Assembly: GCA_008694505.1 (NCBI GenBank)
Contig: VZDJ01000594.1
Location: forward strand, 5,734,086 to 5,798,085
Direction of reading: 5' to 3'
DNA from: Cyanoderma ruficeps
Lineage: Eukaryota; Chordata; Aves; Passeriformes; Timaliidae
Length of the DNA stretch: 64,000 nt
A program made the translations under genes and the position numbers. Positions 61,471-64,000 of the stretch are shown piece after piece; position 1 is the stretch's first letter, and each line of letters starts with the position of its first letter. The notes under the pieces were generated by a model that did not search any database, was not told the DNA's origin, and saw only the letters and a list, made by a program, of their open reading frames with translations.

Positions 61471-64000
61471 GCAAATGGAACTAAAAAAAATCTGATTGCA
61501 TCTCAGTCTTAGCACAGGCTGCGCCATTTTCCAAGGCTGCAGAAGCAGATTAAAGACTATGCAGTTTGATTTCTATGTATTCCTTTATGCTAGAGTTAAG
61601 CATAAACCATTTTTCATGTCAGGAAAGGTTTCTTGCATGCTATTCCTCACTTCTCCACTTTTTTCTGAGTCTTATTTGTTTCACGTATTCCCTTAGATGA
61701 TACTCAACTTTTATTTTAATAAAATAAAATTTTGATGTTGAGCATTTAGCTGCATCTATTTATATGTGAACAAGAAGTCCAGCCCTTGTCCCACCATATT
61801 CATTCCAGAGAATTTTACTGTAAACTTGGCCACACATGCTGAAAGCACCAGGAGGGTGCGGGTGTACATCAGTCCTCACATCATCAGTCATGCCTCTGGA
61901 GGATGATATTTTGGGTTTCAAGCATTTTGGAGGGTTTGGAGATTTCTATGGATGGGTGCAGGCACACCTTTGCTCTGCTCTGTGCAGAGGGTCAAGGACG
62001 CCTTTGTGTTTCCAGGACTTTCCTCCACGGTTTGTTATTCACTGGAGCTGGAAAGATGAGAATTGCTTTGTGTAATTACACGATTGAACTGCTGGAATTG
62101 CCTGAAGGATAGATTGTATATCACACTCCTGGCATTTATTACTTTTTCATCTGAGGGGAAAAAAAGCTGGAAGAATGCTGTACAAGTCTGATCAAATCAC
62201 ACAACTATTCATCAGCAGTCATGAGTTAACACATAACATATACAAGACTCACTGAAATGTGTGAATTTTACCTTAAAACCTGTTTGATTACTACATTGTG
62301 GTCCATCAATGAAAAAGATACTGTCTCTCTTTGTAATTGTGGATTAAAGTTTGAGGATAATGGATAAAAGAGCAAAGAATCAGAGAAGAAAGAAAACATA
62401 TTTTTGGCTCAAAGCTCTGATTAATTCAGTAAAATGTTCCCCTTCAATATTTTCCAAAAGAAAGAAGTCTTTGTACTTGGGCTGAAACTGCTTTTATGAA
62501 CTGGAAATCTGTCTACCAAAACTGGAAAGCAGTTATTAAGTCTTCTCCTAAAAAGATTTTTTCATCATTCCTGTTAAATTCTTAGACATCTTTAAAATAA
62601 CCCATCTTACTATTTGTTGACACTTCAGGGCCATTTCTTGTAAAATCACATAAGCATATAATTATTATTTTGTACTTTTTGATCAGAAGGACTAATAATC
62701 TTCTTTGTTTCTCATCTGAAAAAAATATGTATTCTTCATATAGGCATTACAACTTCCTTTCCAATCTTAATGGTCAGGAAAATGTAGTTGTTTAAGACCT
62801 TGCAGAAAGCATAATAACTTTTCGTAGTCAAAGGCTCCATGATTTCTCACTATTTTAATCAAAAGTACAAGGAACTGACTCCTTTATTGGAGAACTGTGA
62901 GGAAAAAAAAATGGGTCACAGGATGGTTGCAAAACTGGGCATTGCCAGAATTAGTAACACTGAAGTTCTTGGAGTGGTTGAGAGACACTTGTCTCCTTAT
63001 GGAGCCCTGGAGCTACAGGAAAAATGTGTCACTGAGTCCAAAATATCCTCACTCTGCATCGTGGTTGGACAAAATTGAACTGATTCTAGGGAGCCAAATA
63101 CATTCTACAGAACACTTTAAGATGTTAAACAGAAGTAATGTCATTTATTTCCAAATAAACATAAGCAGTGACTTGGTCTTTCTCCTTTATTTTCTAGATC
63201 ATCTTATTGCAACACAGGACAAAACCTTAGTGCAGCCGTGTGCTGTAATTTGGAGTGATGGATAGTAAATTTTTGAGAAACATGACTTTTACATGGGAAA
63301 TAACACAAATGGACACTCCCACCCACGCTTTTCTAACAAACAGCTGCTCCCACTAGGAGTTAGATTATACCTGTTTGTCCTTGGAAGCACTGGTGGGTAC
63401 CTGGAAAAGCTGTAGAGCCAGGAGGCAAATTTGTCAAGGGCTTTCAGAAAGGACACCTGAACACGTCTGCTGTTGTATCCTGTCCTGTTAAAGAATTTAT
63501 AGTTGAATGTTTTGAGTTGATTTCTGAATAGCAAGAAAACATTTGTGGTTTTTTTAATTTTAGGGACATTAAGGTCTGCAATTTAAACTTATTCTCAGAA
63601 TTGAGATAGTGTATCATGTATAATGGATTTTATAATGCATAATTTTTGGTAATTATATAAATTTCAACCAACTGCTACTGTAAATCAGGTTTAAATTTTC
63701 AAAATTCAAAACACTGCGTAAGAGTTTTCACTCCCATCTTTAATAAAACTGATGCAGAAAGAGTCAAGTTATGGGAGCATGGGCTGCATGTAACTCATGG
63801 TGCAGAAACAGCTTTGAAGTCAGACGACGCCAAAGCTGCAAATTGTCTGCTCCGTGTCCTTATCAGTGTCTTCACTGCTCCAGAGCCAACAGGCCACTGC
63901 TTCAGAGCCTGCCCCCTGCCACACTGGTCTGAAATTGGCCAACCCCTCATCACCCCACCTGGGTGTTGTGGCACATGGTGACATGGATAAGGGGCAGAGG
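61471..64000. other. Unique non-coding DNA to the window end
   Basis: A GC-richer patch lies at 61840-62060 and another from about 63790 to the end, the latter with a CpG pair (gtcagacgacgcc near 63822). A 122-codon plus-strand frame (62897-63265) shows no domain and overlaps another frame, so I treat it as chance. No transposon or RNA gene was recognised. Confidence 0.55.

Noticed and set aside
1..64000. CRISPR array, operon or bacterial mobile system
   Set aside because: No regularly spaced direct repeats, no dense coding and no bacterial signals. The CR1 content places the DNA in a bird-like vertebrate genome.

Overview
This window looks like bird nuclear DNA, most likely from a neognath and quite possibly a songbird. 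It is AT-rich and CpG-poor. The only recognisable interspersed repeats are CR1 non-LTR retrotransposon pieces of different ages: one fairly young 5'-truncated copy (43526-43968, minus strand), a frameshifted reverse-transcriptase piece (25061-25341, minus strand), an ancient CR1/L3-like copy (about 20560-21290, minus strand) and a bare 3' tip (40138-40215, plus strand). There are no Alu, B1/B2 or L1 elements, which argues against a mammal. Species and locus cannot be named from the sequence alone.

I find no protein-coding gene. The longest open frames are 110-138 codons, which is ordinary for 64 kb of AT-rich DNA. None has a recognisable domain, and the few that show homology are CR1 debris. 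No tRNA, rRNA or snRNA was recognised, nor any CpG island or CRISPR array. Single N bases at 33733, 44649 and 48661 (two of them inside poly-T runs) show that this is an imperfect draft assembly.

Layout: 1-20000 is mostly unique non-coding DNA with a few blocks that look constrained and an unusual shared-arm double hairpin at 16084-16142. 20000-25350 is the most rearranged part: a GC-rich patch, the ancient CR1, a candidate non-coding exon, a cluster of three unrelated short tandem repeats within 570 bp, and the CR1 RT fragment. 25350-40100 is long, quiet AT-rich sequence. 40100-49000 holds the CR1 tip, the young CR1, an AAT-rich tract, poly-T runs and several constrained-looking blocks. 49000-60300 is again mostly featureless. 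60370-61470 is the best regulatory candidate: five TAATTA homeodomain cores in 256 bp, then a GC/CpG-rich spike, then a further homeodomain-site-rich block.

Interpretation (inference): a gene desert or a very long intron, with scattered candidate cis-regulatory elements. I did not find a convincing new biological system. The items most worth checking are the 60.4-61.5 kb regulatory candidate, the 41.9-42.35 kb block, the mutually exclusive hairpins at 16.1 kb and the tandem-repeat cluster at 23.7-24.3 kb.
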